In this document: positions 63,939 to 64,000 of the stretch, piece by piece | Numbering within the stretch: the first letter of the stretch is position 1 | How the letters are laid out: each line of letters begins with the position of its first letter | Source of the DNA: Pseudomonadota bacterium | Lineage (GTDB): Bacteria; Pseudomonadota; Alphaproteobacteria; Dongiales; Dongiaceae | Assembly (NCBI GenBank): GCA_021792365.1 | Contig: JAJYUT010000002.1 | Span: 372,001-436,000, forward strand | Reading direction: 5' to 3' | Length of the DNA: 64,000 nt | Position numbers and translations under genes: made by a program | Notes under the pieces: model-generated | The model's input: only the letters and a program-made list of their open reading frames with translations | Database searches by the model: none | Told to the model about the DNA's origin: nothing

Positions 63939-64000
63939 ATCGCGGGAGTGATATCGTCCGGCGCTGCCGACCGAATGAACCTGCCCTTGGGCGAGGATGC

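Noticed and set aside
63939-64000. Start of another gene at the right edge
   Set aside because: Only 62 bases remain after the sirtuin stop and no start codon with a convincing ribosome binding site could be assigned.

Overview
The window comes from a GC-rich alphaproteobacterial chromosome. Markers are the gyrA–coaD pair, a divergent ssb/uvrA pair with a near-match to the alphaproteobacterial LexA box, a folate-dependent TrmFO, a rhizobial-type ABC glycerol importer, a cyanide-insensitive-type bd oxidase and ChrR-like anti-sigma factors. I cannot name a genus. No rRNA, tRNA, insertion sequence, phage gene or CRISPR array was seen.

Layout. 0–0.8 kb: exodeoxyribonuclease III. 0.8–9.8 kb: a complete minus-strand glycerol regulon (glpR, glpD, glpV, glpS, glpT, glpP, glpQ, glpU-like) without a glycerol kinase. 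9.9–13.2 kb: coaD and gyrA. 13.5–27.5 kb: a block with redox and stress character holding a Rieske–FAD oxidoreductase, an ECF sigma factor with two tandem ChrR-like cupin anti-sigma genes, cytochrome bd oxidase, a 10-module RTX protein, a two-component system and a Ca2+/Na+ exchanger. 27.6–31.3 kb: ssb and uvrA. 31.3–38.9 kb: nucleoside hydrolase, GST, a GFA-type zinc protein, three consecutive one-domain PilZ genes, RidA-like, trmFO, a periplasmic binding protein, a lipoprotein and an MFS transporter. 38.9–46.1 kb: a ligase–ACP–acyltransferase fusion, then a divergent MttB-like methyltransferase and a dimethylglycine-dehydrogenase-like flavoprotein. 46.3–52.0 kb: a probable envelope-glycan locus with two tandem QueC-like ATP-pyrophosphatase paralogs, a Wzx-type flippase and an ELM1-type glycosyltransferase-like protein. 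52.1–55.6 kb: a GMC dehydrogenase with an Fe–S cysteine motif and its Tat subunit, a glyoxalase, a ribbon-helix-helix protein and a monohaem cytochrome c. 55.8–64 kb: three tandem LysE exporters, a class V aminotransferase, a VOC protein, an SDR, a betaine–homocysteine methyltransferase-like protein, argS and a Sir2 deacylase.

How the genes work together. The glp block imports glycerol or glycerol-3-phosphate (GlpV/P/Q/S/T), oxidises glycerol-3-phosphate at the membrane (GlpD) and is probably repressed by GlpR. An 11-base motif shared upstream of glpD and glpV may be the operator. The MttB-like protein, the DMGDH-like protein and the BHMT-like protein fit stepwise demethylation of betaine-type methylamines feeding folate and methionine pools. 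The GMC enzyme, its Tat partner and the nearby cytochrome c may form a periplasmic electron chain.

The most unusual items are the two QueC-like paralogs with an altered PP-loop in an envelope locus, the asymmetric GlpS/GlpT ATPase pair, the four-module super-repeat of the RTX protein, the predicted 3Fe-4S motif in the GMC dehydrogenase, and the tandem duplications of PilZ, LysE and ChrR genes. All functions are read from motifs and remembered family features. No database search was possible.
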